Part shown: positions 42,601 through 51,600 of the stretch, one piece after another
Position numbering within the stretch: position 1 is the stretch's first letter
Layout: each line of letters opens with the position of its first letter
Origin: Tenebrio molitor
Lineage: Eukaryota; Arthropoda; Insecta; Coleoptera; Tenebrionidae
Assembly: GCF_963966145.1 (NCBI RefSeq)
Contig: NC_091052.1
Coordinates: 9,982,001 to 10,046,000 of the forward strand
Direction of reading: 5' to 3'
Length of the DNA: 64,000 bases
Made by a program: the position numbers and the translations under genes
The notes under the pieces: generated by a model
What the model was told of the DNA's origin: nothing
What the model saw: only the letters and a program-made list of their open reading frames with translations
The model's database searches: none

Positions 42601-44774
42601 AGAACAACATAAATAAAACACCAACAAAATAAAAAACAGTTTGGTAATAAAACACTTCGCGTCAGTTAATTTGCTCGGAGCAAACTATTGTAGGGGATTA
42701 CGCCCTTGCGTTCTCATCCTTTTGTAATCCACATACCTGAGGATTTATACACACAAGGATGTAACGTCTCGCGAGTTATAAACAGAAGCCTAATCTTGGG
42801 GTTTAAAATTAAAATTAATTTCACTCTTCTGCTTCGTGTGGATCTGTGTGTGTGGCGCTCCAGGTGGGGCATCAATTCCAGCACTCGTAAAACGGAAGTT
42901 ACATTAGTCGAAAATATTTAGGCGTACTTTCATGTTGTAATTGAGCCGCGTTTATTTTTGTAATGCATTAAACATGTCTCGGGAAGTGTGACTCGAACCG
43001 AAATTATTTGTTCTTGTCCGGGAGCTCGAAAAGAATTCACACAAGAGTAACAGTTGTGTTTGCACAACCTCGATGCACAATCTCCGCTAAAAATGGGCAA
43101 AGTTTTCACTTGTGCCAAATTCAAATTCGTAATGGGATGTTAAAATTTAAAACGAAGCCGACATCCCTTTTTCCTAAAGTAGGGTTCCATGTAGGCACAT
43201 ATTTTTTATGAATATATTCGTGCATAACGTGGGGACGTGTACGAAGACTTTTAACGCGAGTGTCAAAGAAGTACGCTGGAAGTGGTCATAATGTATTCAT
43301 GCATTGAGCTACAAAAAATTAAGCGAAAAAGCTTTCGTCGAAATATTTGGCTCAAACATTTGTCAAATTACAGTTTCTGTTACATTTCTGACTTGAATAC
43401 ATTTCCGCATTATTTTTTATTCGCGTCCTAACTTCTTCGGTGACATATTGCGTGCTTGCTTTACATCATCATCGCCGTCATAAATTTCAGAGAGAAGACT
43501 GAAAGTCACTGCGCCCCCCTATAATATTTTATGACTTCAGTATCGATTTGTGTACTTTTTAAGTGAAACTCTTTCTGATTTTCTTGCTGTGGAAAAATAT
43601 TGAGAAAACAACAACAAACCCAAAAAATGCAAATTCCGTTGTAAACATTTTTACCTTGATAGGATCTGCTTGTTTAAGATAAGAACAATTTATGGTCCTA
43701 CGTTAAGCGCTGCGCTGCATCATTGTTTACAAATGAATGTTGCAAACTTGCGATTGAATTTTTTGGTAAGATTTAAAATAAAAGTGTGACATGTGCATTT
43801 GATGGTCTCACGCACACGCACACACGTGCGAGCTAAAATTAGTGTGTATCCTGTGAATGCATTGTTCCCGAAATAGTGACTCCAGTCATATTCCAGTCAC
43901 GTCAAAATCTTAATTTTTTTCTAATTGAATTTTCTGTCAATGCCTTGCGCAACATGACATTACAAAATCCCTTTGACAGTGCACAAAGTGTCAGTTGCGC
44001 ATGTCCTAGAGTAAAAATCGAACGCCACTATCGAAAAAATTTTAATTAAGGACAGTAGCCAATAACAATATTATTATTCATTAGCGTGGATGGAGGGGAA
44101 AGTTTCAATTAATTATAGATGAAAAATTGTCAGAGGATTTCATTCATGAGAGATGTTAGATAACAGTTTGGCGATAAAATTTACACGTTGCATAGAAAAT
44201 TATTCCGCTTCTTTAACGACTCGTTTACAGTTTTAATTCATTATTTATTGCATGGTAAATTTAATGAGTAATATATTAAAAAGTTTAAAACAGTTATAAA
44301 TAATCAAAGTGGAACCTTGCAAATTTCCTTGGATTGAACAATTTGAAAAAGTCGAGGCGTGTCTGCGATGACCGGAAAGACGTCAGCGCGTCCAAAGCGG
44401 CACGGATTAAAATCTGATTATTTCCAGATTGGTAATCAATAATATACGGTGGTCCTCCCTACATTTTTAATTGTTGTTGTGAAGGTCGTCGCGGAATAAA
44501 TAAATAAATAAGAAAGGAGGGCGAAACGTAACGTCTCTATCGACCGAGTCAGCGCAACAATAAAGTCCGCCTGATCTAGATCCTGCAACGTGAATCCTGC
44601 AAGATCCTGTGAGAATAGGGGTCGCTCACCTTTGGCCACTCTCTGGAGTATGATGTCCTTGTGTTCGTTGCAATGCGGTTCCCCGACGACGATGAGGAGG
44701 TAGCACCCGGTGAGCGGACTGGGAGGCGGCGGCGCCCCCTTGTCCCCATCGGACACCCCATTCACAGCCTCCAT
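12505..44774 (-). CDS. futsch: Futsch: MAP1A/MAP1B-family microtubule-associated protein (six coding exons)
   Basis: Coding exons in transcript order: 44774-44630, 27491-27393, 24346-24174, 24117-23554, 23505-12777, 12674-12505. All junctions are GT-AG and the phases close exactly: 11,880 nt, 3959 residues plus TAA. The N-terminal 480 or so residues are the MAP1 heavy-chain domain (LLIVVGE, LLSWD, LIQFASENLVTEILIHP, RHRHIIHAGYTFANNGSWVL, EPFTKSCKVR, YVFPGGQGDAALFGINGFN, NLYHKVGHGTLDMYV, VWQPANPEDTITRILFPG). A basic Lys/Pro/Ser-rich stretch (about 555-700) is a likely microtubule-binding region. A huge acidic Lys/Glu-rich disordered middle follows. The C-terminal 110 or so residues are the MAP1 light-chain domain (FNPVYVDLTYVPHHGNAYYS, VTIIPTYDTDILGYW). 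In Drosophila, Futsch stabilises axonal and synaptic microtubules at the neuromuscular junction. An in-frame TGA two codons before the ATG fixes the start. A 5' UTR exon farther upstream is possible. Confidence 0.95.
12777..23505 (-). CDS. futsch: futsch giant coding exon 5 (10.7 kb)
   Basis: 10,729 nt from GAA (acceptor cttcgtag, 23507-23506) to TTAG/gtgagt at 12777, encoding residues 328 to about 3903. In order: end of the heavy-chain fold (to about residue 480), basic region, Lys/Glu/Val-rich disordered region, six 30-residue repeats, an amphipathic helical region (about 2365-2695), three copies of an EKSAxxxxENY motif, SGKSSP repeats, and the start of the light-chain domain. An upstream pyrimidine-rich ctcactag could act as an alternative acceptor but would introduce a stop at the second codon. 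The many long frames on the opposite strand are shadows of Lys/Glu-biased coding. Confidence 0.95.
14865..15405 (-). repeat. futsch: SGKSSP/SGKSTP phospho-motif cluster in Futsch
   Basis: About a dozen copies of SGKSSP, SGKSTP, SGRSSP or SVKSSP occur within 180 residues, separated by Ser/Asp/Lys linkers (for example LSGKSSPGLSGKSSPILSGR). Each is a Ser-Pro or Thr-Pro site suited to proline-directed kinases. MAP1B is known to be regulated by GSK3/CDK5-type phosphorylation; that this cluster does the same is inference. Confidence 0.8.
15738..16066 (-). repeat. futsch: Three diverged copies of an EKSAxxxxENYxxxxDMxxSxxFExCE motif in Futsch
   Basis: Cores at about 16066-15976, 15945-15851 and 15831-15738, each about 30 residues, with linkers. 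Examples are EKAAHDIEENYKVMSDMTKS and EKSAQDIEDNYKIVSDMAKS, each followed by V(T/V/F)FE(K/H)CE. Unlike the 30-residue array these copies are diverged yet keep the same Asn-Tyr, Asp-Met, Phe-Glu and Cys positions, which suggests selection on a short structured or binding module. Confidence 0.75.
16372..17390 (-). other. futsch: Long amphipathic-helix region in Futsch (LEA/apolipoprotein-like)
   Basis: Residues about 2366-2705. After a short hydrophobic patch (FLGGLVNDIGASLVSDISRV) the sequence runs in roughly 11-residue cycles of charged and Ala/Val residues, such as EVIKSKVDEVKEVAAEKKDK and DSKRLLEEAKDEITEKASAQ. This is the pattern of LEA proteins, apolipoproteins and perilipins. It may be a single long helix that contacts membranes or microtubules. 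The resemblance may be compositional. Confidence 0.55.
18448..18987 (-). repeat. futsch: Six tandem 90-bp (30-residue) coding repeats in futsch
   Basis: The unit begins EVASTKVEEKVEAKETAISE and continues DKKEKDKSAP; six head-to-tail copies fill 540 bp with no gaps. Copies differ by a few residues (A/V, E/D, S/T) and are nearly identical in DNA, including silent sites, which points to recent expansion or homogenisation. The content is charged and probably disordered. The Drosophila Futsch repeat (KSPLPSKEASRP type) is different, so this array looks lineage-specific. Confidence 0.95.
22400..22820 (-). other. futsch: Basic Lys/Pro/Ser region of Futsch
   Basis: Residues about 556-696. Dense Lys and Arg with TTPKKQVNGEPRMKPKASP, SRRPKDISKLSGSPAKKV and similar blocks. 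By position it corresponds to the basic microtubule-binding part of MAP1 heavy chains, but the vertebrate KKEE/KKEI repeats are not present as such. Confidence 0.5.
23554..24117 (-). CDS. futsch: futsch coding exon 4
   Basis: 188 codons in phase 0. It begins DGTFSLADFSEAFQEIEVLR and ends IGHFFCNIQ/gtaaac. It contains RPTLYVFPGGQGDAALFGIN and a CFWDFVRHLDRLDAVLLT segment of the metallo-beta-lactamase-like MAP1 fold. The upstream intron is 56 bp (24118-24173) and the downstream one 48 bp (23506-23553). Confidence 0.94.
24174..24346 (-). CDS. futsch: futsch coding exon 3
   Basis: 173 nt. Acceptor ttgtttacag; two bases complete the Gly of ARYGERLIQF, then LIQFASENLVTEILIHP through HAGYTFANNGSWVLQ, ending CAG/gtagta. 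This is one of the most conserved MAP1 blocks. Confidence 0.93.
24432..24642. repeat. Direct repeat, copy A, in futsch intron 2
   Basis: It runs from GGAACATGA to ACAGGAGCCTGGGGAA. It matches copy B at 25751-25957 over its whole length with small indels, including shared blocks such as GATAACAT(C/T)TTGTCAACAAA and TTAAACAGGAGCCTGGGGAA. The repeat marks the ends of an ancient tandem duplication within the gene. Confidence 0.85.
24680..25750 (-). pseudogene. Decayed intronic copy of futsch exon 5 interior
   Basis: It is collinear with exon 5 from about 17625 to 19863. Matching blocks include ACTTGCTCACT and CGACAGGAACTTTTAC (24698-24752 against 17645-17683), ATCAGCTGTGTCCTTRA (24939 against 18078), CATCTTCAACAATTG (25150 against 18357), and GATTTTGTTATKACGGTAGC (25631 against 19388). 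Frequent indels and stops show that it is not translated. Only one recognisable 90-bp unit is present (about 25230-25315), against six in the live exon. The 5' part of exon 5 and exons 4 and 3 are absent from this copy. Confidence 0.85.
25751..25957. repeat. Direct repeat, copy B, in futsch intron 2
   Basis: Second copy of 24432-24642, in the same orientation and about 1.3 kb away, immediately beyond the decayed exon 5 copy. Confidence 0.85.
27393..27491 (-). CDS. futsch: futsch coding exon 2
   Basis: 99 nt: two bases completing Gly, 32 codons (LLSWDVNDCLVDLAKELAII, ending EEARY), then one base. Acceptor ttgtttcag, donor gtaagc. It corresponds to the SWD...L....L segment of MAP1 heavy chains. 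This exon is too short to stand out as an ORF; it was placed by homology and phase on both sides. Confidence 0.9.
27492..44629 (-). other. futsch: futsch intron 1 (17.1 kb), no gene or recognisable transposon
   Basis: gtgagc donor to ttgtttcag acceptor. The longest frames inside (for example 37022-37465 and 35164-35589, both minus) have no family motif and look like chance. I see no paired terminal repeats, tRNA motif or transposase fragment, unlike 1-7 kb and 54-57 kb. Composition is less AT-rich than those flanks. A long, clean first intron in a neuronal gene is a plausible place for enhancers, but none can be named from sequence alone. Confidence 0.6.
44630..44774 (-). CDS. futsch: futsch coding exon 1
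   Basis: 48 codons from the ATG at 44774-44772 plus one base. It starts MEAVNGVSDGDKGAPPPPSP and holds the first MAP1 beta strand, GCYLLIVVGEP. An in-frame TGA lies two codons upstream and the start context ends in ATGG. The donor is AAAG/gtgagc. Splicing to 27491 creates AKG-LLSWD, which matches the MAP1 family at this place. Confidence 0.92.
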
Positions 44775-45060
44775 CCGTCAAACCCTGTACTCCTCACAGC
44801 CCCAAAATTATAGTTTGTGTAAGTTTTAATCGACCGCTTAGGGTCAGGTCACACTGTGCTCCGGAACGCACCGGAGGCCAGACGACTCGCGAATGCCGGC
44901 CGGCGGTGCGCTATGCAGTAGCAGGAGCGCTCCCACCCCCCCTGACAGACAACACCCCCACTCAGCTGACTCGGGGTGCGATGTGGGACAGCGAGACGGC
45001 GAAAGAGCTTTGGAGGCGGGGTCCGAGAGGGGCGAAAGCTTCGAACTGGCCTAATTTAGG
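44775..45060 (-). promoter_or_regulatory. futsch: CpG-rich futsch 5' UTR/promoter region
   Basis: From about 44850 to 45040 the sequence is markedly GC- and CpG-rich (for example GCCGGCCGGCGGTGCGC at 44896), in contrast to the AT-rich flanks. It lies directly upstream of the start codon on the minus strand. This is the most likely transcription-start region visible, although a more distal promoter joined by splicing cannot be excluded. No TATA box is convincing. Confidence 0.5.
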
Positions 45061-45935
45061 CACGTAGTGAGGACGAAAAAGAGCCGACGAGACCGACTAC
45101 TAAGTGATCATTTAATTTATTATATTTTGAGGTGGCGAAGGGGAGCACTGATTTCCAGCCGGCCTGAATTTTTCACTCCTGCGCCCGGAGGATCCTCCTC
45201 CCGACTTCCTGCAATCCCAACTTTTTTCATCCCTCCACTTAAAAAGTGCAATCCCGAGGTCTACTAAACTTTTCCCTAATTCCCTACCTAGCACATTTCA
45301 AGTCTAAGAACTACCCTCTTAACCTCCGCTTAATTTAACTACTTAACTATTGAAATAAAATTAAATAAGAAGACACTTCTGTTGCTCCTTACACTGATTT
45401 GTTTCATGCCAAACCTCATACTTGATGAGGTCGGACCTCAAGTAACGAGATCGCAGACAAATGTCTTCGACTTATACTTGCTCCACTTAGCCTTGATGAA
45501 ATAGGCCAATGCAGTTTGCAACGACATTATTAACAACGAGATAAGAAATAGATAAGACATTTTAGGACCCGCTAAAACTAGTGTCATTGATCATTTTCAT
45601 CGAAAATAACTGACAACTGCACAAAAGATTTTAAAAAGTATTTTGGCCAATAATTTCCATCAAATACTTCCGCTTGATCGAGTCTCCGAATATTTTTTTT
45701 GAATTCTATTTATTTATATATTTATACGAATACAGCTTGCAATTGTTTTTTGTTCTGTATCATTAATAAATTTGCTATTGAGATTAAGGTAATAGTCTTG
45801 TTTGATTGTTCTTTGTTATATCCATGGATATAACACCTATGCATTAATGAGATAAATCAAATATGTTGCCAAACTTACTTTCCGAAAAAGGACAATATCT
45901 TCGAGAATGACGGCGACGGATTTTCTTTCACATTA
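45061..45935. other. Upstream flank of futsch, no gene seen
   Basis: GC content falls off from 45300 onward. No ORF carries a motif and no repeat pairs were found. Confidence 0.5.
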
Positions 45936-46127
45936 TCGGGTGTTCATTTAAATGAATCCTCAAAGCAGGCGTTGAAGAATCGGTTGTGAACGCCCCACGG
46001 ATTACAGATCACGGATCAGCTGTTTCTAACCTCACTTTTTGTGTTTTCACTCTGCAGACTGACGAGTGGTGGTTCACAATCGATTCTTCAACGCAAATTT
46101 TGAAGATAAATTTAAATGAACACCCGA
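45936..46127. mobile_element. MITE, about 190 bp, with 55-bp inverted repeats
   Basis: The left arm starts CGGGTGTTCATTTAAATGAA. The right arm, reverse-complemented, starts CGGGTGTTCATTTAAATTTA. Complementarity continues inward through GCGTTGAAGAATCGGTTGTG, giving arms of about 55 bp with roughly 80% identity. AT-rich flanks (ATTAT and ATATAT) blur the target duplication. No coding capacity. Confidence 0.8.
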
Positions 46128-49100
46128 TATATGTATTACCGAGGTACTGTTGAATTGTTCTGCTAATTTTGGGACGCTCTATATATGACTTAATTATTAT
46201 CAGTTTTATGTGACACTATCTTTTGATTTAAAGTCAACACTAAGCTATCTACTGCCTCGATTTAATCTTTAGTTTAACTGGATTCTGGAGCTCTAAAACC
46301 ATGTAATTAATTAGCGGGTCCACTATAAATTACCATCTTCTGTTGGAATATCTTACATTTTCCAAATTACATTTTTATTACCCATAAATTAGATAATTTT
46401 AAAAGTTTATTAGGGCACGTCACATAACGCAAGCATTACTTTGTGGCTAGTACACCTGAGTGGGTAATAACAATATAACTATCATTAAATAAACGAGTTA
46501 GTCGTGTTATACCACAAATAATTTTAACCGTCTATAATAATGTAAATTATTTTAAAGTGCGACATTCCCCCAGGAGAACGTCTTGTTCGGTCCTTTATAC
46601 CCCAATTAATAAACCCCGTTTAATTTTAAACTAATACCGTCGAGAAGAAGCACTATGAAGGTTCTTTATTGAATAAAATTTTCCATAAAGCAGGGCCAAC
46701 ATGAGCGTTTTCAAAGAAAAAGAACTCAATGATTGTGGAGTTTACTTTCAAAGAAAATCGTGGACTAATAAAGAACGTTTTATTTTATTTGCCAACGTTA
46801 TTAGTTTGCTGTGGTCTTTATTTTTCAATTCGCCTTTGAAGCATATTCTGCATTAAATTTTTAAAGGAGAGTTGGCCCGACAAACTTGGTTCAACATGTC
46901 ACACACGACTCCAAAAATAAAATATTTAAGTACAAGTTCGCCGAGAATGGAGAGAAATTGCACCATTTATCAATGCATCGATTTGATAAAAGCAATCTAA
47001 TCTGTTTTATCGACTGCTTGTTGAGACTTTTTGTTAGATAGTATCTACCCCGAAGAGTAGTAGACACAGTCATTTGACTGCTTTATTGAAAAAGTTGCAG
47101 CAAACTTGGGACAGATAGTGGGAAAAACTTGATGAAATAAAGAGTCGTTTCCTTTAGAAATTTGCTAATATCGCAGACTCTGACATGTCTCTGTGCCAAG
47201 GAGAACCGCTCAAGCTGAACACCCTTTCAGGTGGCGAAACGACAAAACTGCTGACACTCTTTCTCACTTGTGGCCACGTAAAAGTCAAATTAGATGCACA
47301 CTTGCAGTTGATTTTTTCGACAGTTGATGACTCGTCCACGTGTTTGTAGAAAGTCGGCACCGATTGCAAATTCTCCGCTCTCTACCGGAACAAAGACAAT
47401 TATTCAATTACGTCTGACAAATTAAAAATACAATCTGCTGCTAAATCCGTCCCGGTCTTTTTTGCAAATGTCAGCTTCAACCTTCAAATCCACACCTCCA
47501 CATGTTAGGCTTCATCCTTAATTATAAACGGAAAATCGTTGGCGGTGAAAAACCTGCAGATGCGCTCCGGCTAAATGCGGCTCCGGTGTGTTCGCTTCCT
47601 TTGATCAATTTCTTATTAGCAGTCGTCCATTCATTCCGTTAAACAAACCATCTGAAACGTCGCAGCTGGTTAATGCAGGATTTATCCCATAACAAATCGA
47701 ATCTGAGACAGTCTTTTCATTAACTTGTTAAAACGAGATCACTTTCTTCCGGCTCATTCGAATTCTTGAATTTGATTATGTGAACGCTGCGATAACACGA
47801 TCCATTTGAAAGGTGTTCAAATATCTCTCCTGCTCCCGATCCGTAATTGAACACAATGAATATTTACATAAACGAATAATGAATGACTGTTTAGTATTCA
47901 GGAAAAAATAATCATTTCCTGTCTGATTTCGTCGATGCGATAGTTGCCGGTTCAAGAATCCGCAAATCGCACATTTTCACTAATGATAACAACATCCAGC
48001 CCTAACCACTTCCACTTGGAATTATTCATTGAGGTTTGCTTTGTTTGAGAATCCCCAATTTCGTTATTGCCACTTTCAGGTAACCAATTTAATTAGGCGA
48101 CACAATAACGCAAAATTGACGAAACGCGGGATCTAATGGCTCGAAACAAGGACAAATAAAATTCGAGTCTTCCTGATTCTTATCTGAACCTGTCTGGAAC
48201 AGCGCTGTACAGAGCAATTTAGGAGTTTTTCCGGAAGATCCACGCGAAGTCGAGCCGATTTGGAGAACTACCCCTAACAAAAGATCACGATGATTTATTG
48301 TATTTTGTTCGCGGGGTTGCTTATTAGAAAGACAGCCGGAAAAAATATGCACACGAACAATCGCATTTCGAGCTCGACGAGGCATCTGAATATGAATAAA
48401 ACTCAAATAAAATGTAACCATGACGTTCGAGTTAACATTCCGTTGTGGGGTTGAAAATGAAATTAATTTTTTTTTGTGCTATTTACGTGAAGATCCAGAA
48501 CGACTAGTAGTAAATATTCGTACAGCGTGAACCTTCTTTGTTCCATAATTCTGTCAGTTACGGCGTACATTTTTCATTTTTAAATAAATTGTTGGCTTAA
48601 ACCCCCGAGGATTACAAACGCAACTGACGCGATTAATCAATTTGGCAGGTCGCAATTTTTTCATTTCCTTTCAAGTGATACCGATTTTTTCAGTTGTGCT
48701 AAATTGCTGAAGCCCCAATTGATCGATCGTAACGGGCTTCTGTTTACGTGAAAACAGATTTCGTTGCGACAATTTGAAACGGATTTGTGGGACTCACCAC
48801 TATTCAAATTTAATCCGAGTTTGATCTCGAGGGGATGCTACTCTCTGAATTATTATTTCAAAAGTTGGCAAACACGTGCTTGATACGTTTTTGAAAGCAA
48901 GACTCCCGGAAACTTTCGCTGCAAATTTCAAACACGTCGATACAAAATCCGCCAAATTCGCTTGGAAAGCTCTCGTTTCGGGTGAATTTTCGTCCCGTTA
49001 ATTCCGTTTTCTCGATACAAAAGCGAAACTGTATTAATTTGAGTAAATTGGAGGGCGTGTTCTTTGGTCATTCTGCTCTCTTGGTTGCGCATTTTCATAT

Positions 49101-51127
49101 TCAAATTCGTCGTTAATTGGCTAAACCGGGTAATAACTGCTCGGGTCGTTTCAAATCTGCATCAGACTCGCCAACAGAACTGCACTAACTCTCCTTGTCC
49201 GTGACGAATGCATAAGAAGGCGATGACTCGCAGCTTTTTTCTTCCGACAGTTTAGCGTACAATCATGCAACAACACTTTGCTACATTCTACTCCATTTTC
49301 GAATGAATGGACATTACGGTCAATGCATGAGAAACGTTTGGTGCAATTAAGCAAAAAAACTCTACATAGAACTCCAGGAGGGGAATAGTTTCGTGGAGGG
49401 GATAGTCTGGTGAGTATTGAGCTGCGAGCAACACGCACGCGTACCTACGCTCGCATTCTCCGGATTTCCGGTTGGCTCCGGTCGCACACTATTTTATTGG
49501 GCCAGCTGATCGCCGGTTTGAAGGAATGCCGCGGAATCGCCGCAAGAATTTTCTCCCAAGACAAAGGTGCCGAGGAGAATTCTCCCAATAAGATTCGCCC
49601 CGTGCAATTTGCAGACTGTACAGGTTGCATCATCCCGTAATAGAATCCTTTGTCCCGGAAAAACTCCGGGATCACGAAATTGTCCTTCGCACAATGTGAT
49701 CGTCATTTGGGTTGGAGGAACGACCGTTTAGGTGGTCCTCAGGGGTTGAGTTGAGCTTTTATTCACGTGATCTAGATAGTCCTCGGGGTGTTCCATCAAT
49801 GACCGAAACAAAATATATTGCCGAAACACTTTATTGCCTCGGGTGAGGTTTTTGTATACTCTGTGTATTAAAGCGGGTCTTTATTATGATATTACGAACC
49901 GGGCCATAATAGATGGGTAAATACCGATCACGCCTCCCCTCAATCAATCGATAAAACACAAAAGCAAAGAAAATAATAACAAAGAGCGCTAACAAGACGA
50001 ATTAAAAACACTTTAATGGAACACGTGTTGTCGTTACCCAAATTAATATTTCATTTGTTTGCGGCGGATAGACGAGGACGGCGAAAGGAAAGGCGATGAT
50101 GAATTGGTCATACAGCGACATAGGAAGCCACCCAAAAAATCGGGAAGTGAAACTACAATTTATCATTTTTGACAACATCGATTGAATTATTGGACACAAC
50201 AATCAGGATGACCCAATCAAGCTTTTAACAATTTCGTGACAAGTTACCTTTCCATTAATTAGTGCTCGTTGGTACTTGATGGAATTCTCAAAGCAATTAC
50301 CTCAACTAAAACTTATTAGAGTACAATAATGCTTTGGTTTGTTGTAAAATCCACATTAGTTACATCACATTTCGGTGCGATCCATTCGAACAACGCCGCT
50401 CTATTGTTGGGAGCTTTAGTTGATGTGTCCTAAAGCTTCACACATTGTTTCTTGCTGATGTTTCTCGTTTATAATCTAGACTGCGGACTGTGAAAAACAA
50501 TAGGCCCGGAATATTATTCAGATCCGGAATTACGTCTGGATAATTTATATGTTCCACATTAAAAACGTTATGAGCCGTTTGGGGAGCTTCCTGGCCCTAA
50601 AAGTTCAAAGGTTTTATAAGGCTGTAACCTAAGCTGTTCCATTTCTGTTTGCATTTATATTCTCTAAATTCTTAGAGGTATTAAGAGTTTTGAACATCTT
50701 CCCGAGCTTCTGGAGATTATTGGGAGGAGTGAAGAGCCGTAAGGTCGGGGCACGGTTTACGGTCCCGACCTAGAACTTGACTCAGTTAATGGCAAAGTAT
50801 ATTTTGCAGCGTTGACGTTTCCCGAGAAATGTATTTCCACGCGACATCATTTTTTCCCCGAAGCTCTTATTTCAGCTACATCTATTTTGGACATCTAGTC
50901 CCACTGTTTATTTTGCGTGCATTAAGATCTACACTCATGATGTGGGTACCAACTTGCTTATTTATCGCGCCCGGATTTTCCGGGTCTAATCTCGTCAACC
51001 CGATCCCTCAAGCAACATTTCCTTATTTGCGTCCACTTCATGAAGCCCAATTTTTTGCCCTCTGCGCAAATGCAAAAACTTTTTCAATTTGTACCGATTC
51101 ATTCTGATTAAAAGAAACATCTCGCAA
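46128..51127. other. Intergenic or upstream intronic DNA, no gene recognised
   Basis: Only short frames without family motifs (the longest is about 110 codons, at 48089-48421 minus). No terminal repeats or RNA-gene motifs stood out. Confidence 0.45.
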
Positions 51128-51310
51128 TTATCGATCACGTCTGGCTGTCTCGAGCCTCGCGTAGGCAACCCATCTCGCAGCCGCCTCTTGGCGCTGCGAC
51201 CTCTTCGCGTTCATGTGTTCCGCATCGAAATGGCGAAGATGGTGCGCAAGTGCCGCGCATTTCGTTTCCTCAAGTTCTTCACGCAGCCTCAGATATCTTC
51301 TGTGAGGAAC
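51128..51310 (-). CDS. Orphan candidate terminal exon, helical Arg/Ala/Glu-rich
   Basis: From a cctcacag acceptor-like site near 51303 the frame reads YLRLREELEETKCAALAHHL, continues with HFDAEHMNAKRSQRQEAAAR, and ends LETARRDR and TAA. It has good helix and coiled-coil character, no low-complexity runs, and GC-richer codons than its surroundings. I do not recognise it and could not find a convincing upstream partner exon. A chance frame in GC-rich DNA remains possible. Confidence 0.3.
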   Translation of the reverse strand, partial: VPHRRYLRLREELEETKCAALAHHLRHFDAEHMNAKRSQRQEAAARWVAYARLETARRDR

Positions 51311-51399
51311 GTCTACTGTCGTTAACACCTACCGGTGGTCAAAGAAGACATTAGCGTGAATGACCAGAAGGAGGGGATTTGGAAGACAGCTGTCAGCCG

Positions 51400-51600
51400 T
51401 CTATCATCCATGCCACTGCGACGTCACAATTCTCCGTTTCGGACCAGGATGGTAGGATATGGCGGCAGGTGGCGGCGGACGAGAAGGCTGCCCCCGGAGC
51501 GCTGCCAATAGGGTTGATTATGCAAGGGGGAGGGTCCCCCACAGTTTCGCAACGACAAATCGGATCTCTGCACCCTTTCCTATCACAGCAACCTGAGAAG
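51400..51600. promoter_or_regulatory. Second GC/CpG-rich island upstream of futsch
   Basis: A G/C-rich stretch with GGCGGCAGGTGGCGGCGGAC (51460-51480) and many CpGs stands out from AT-rich flanks. It could be a distal promoter of futsch or the promoter of an unseen gene that includes the orphan exon at 51128-51310. No core promoter motif is decisive. Confidence 0.25.

Noticed and set aside
51303..51335. 33-bp intron joining an ATG frame at 51411 to the orphan exon
   Set aside because: Shorter than any plausible spliceosomal intron in insects and leaves no supported protein.
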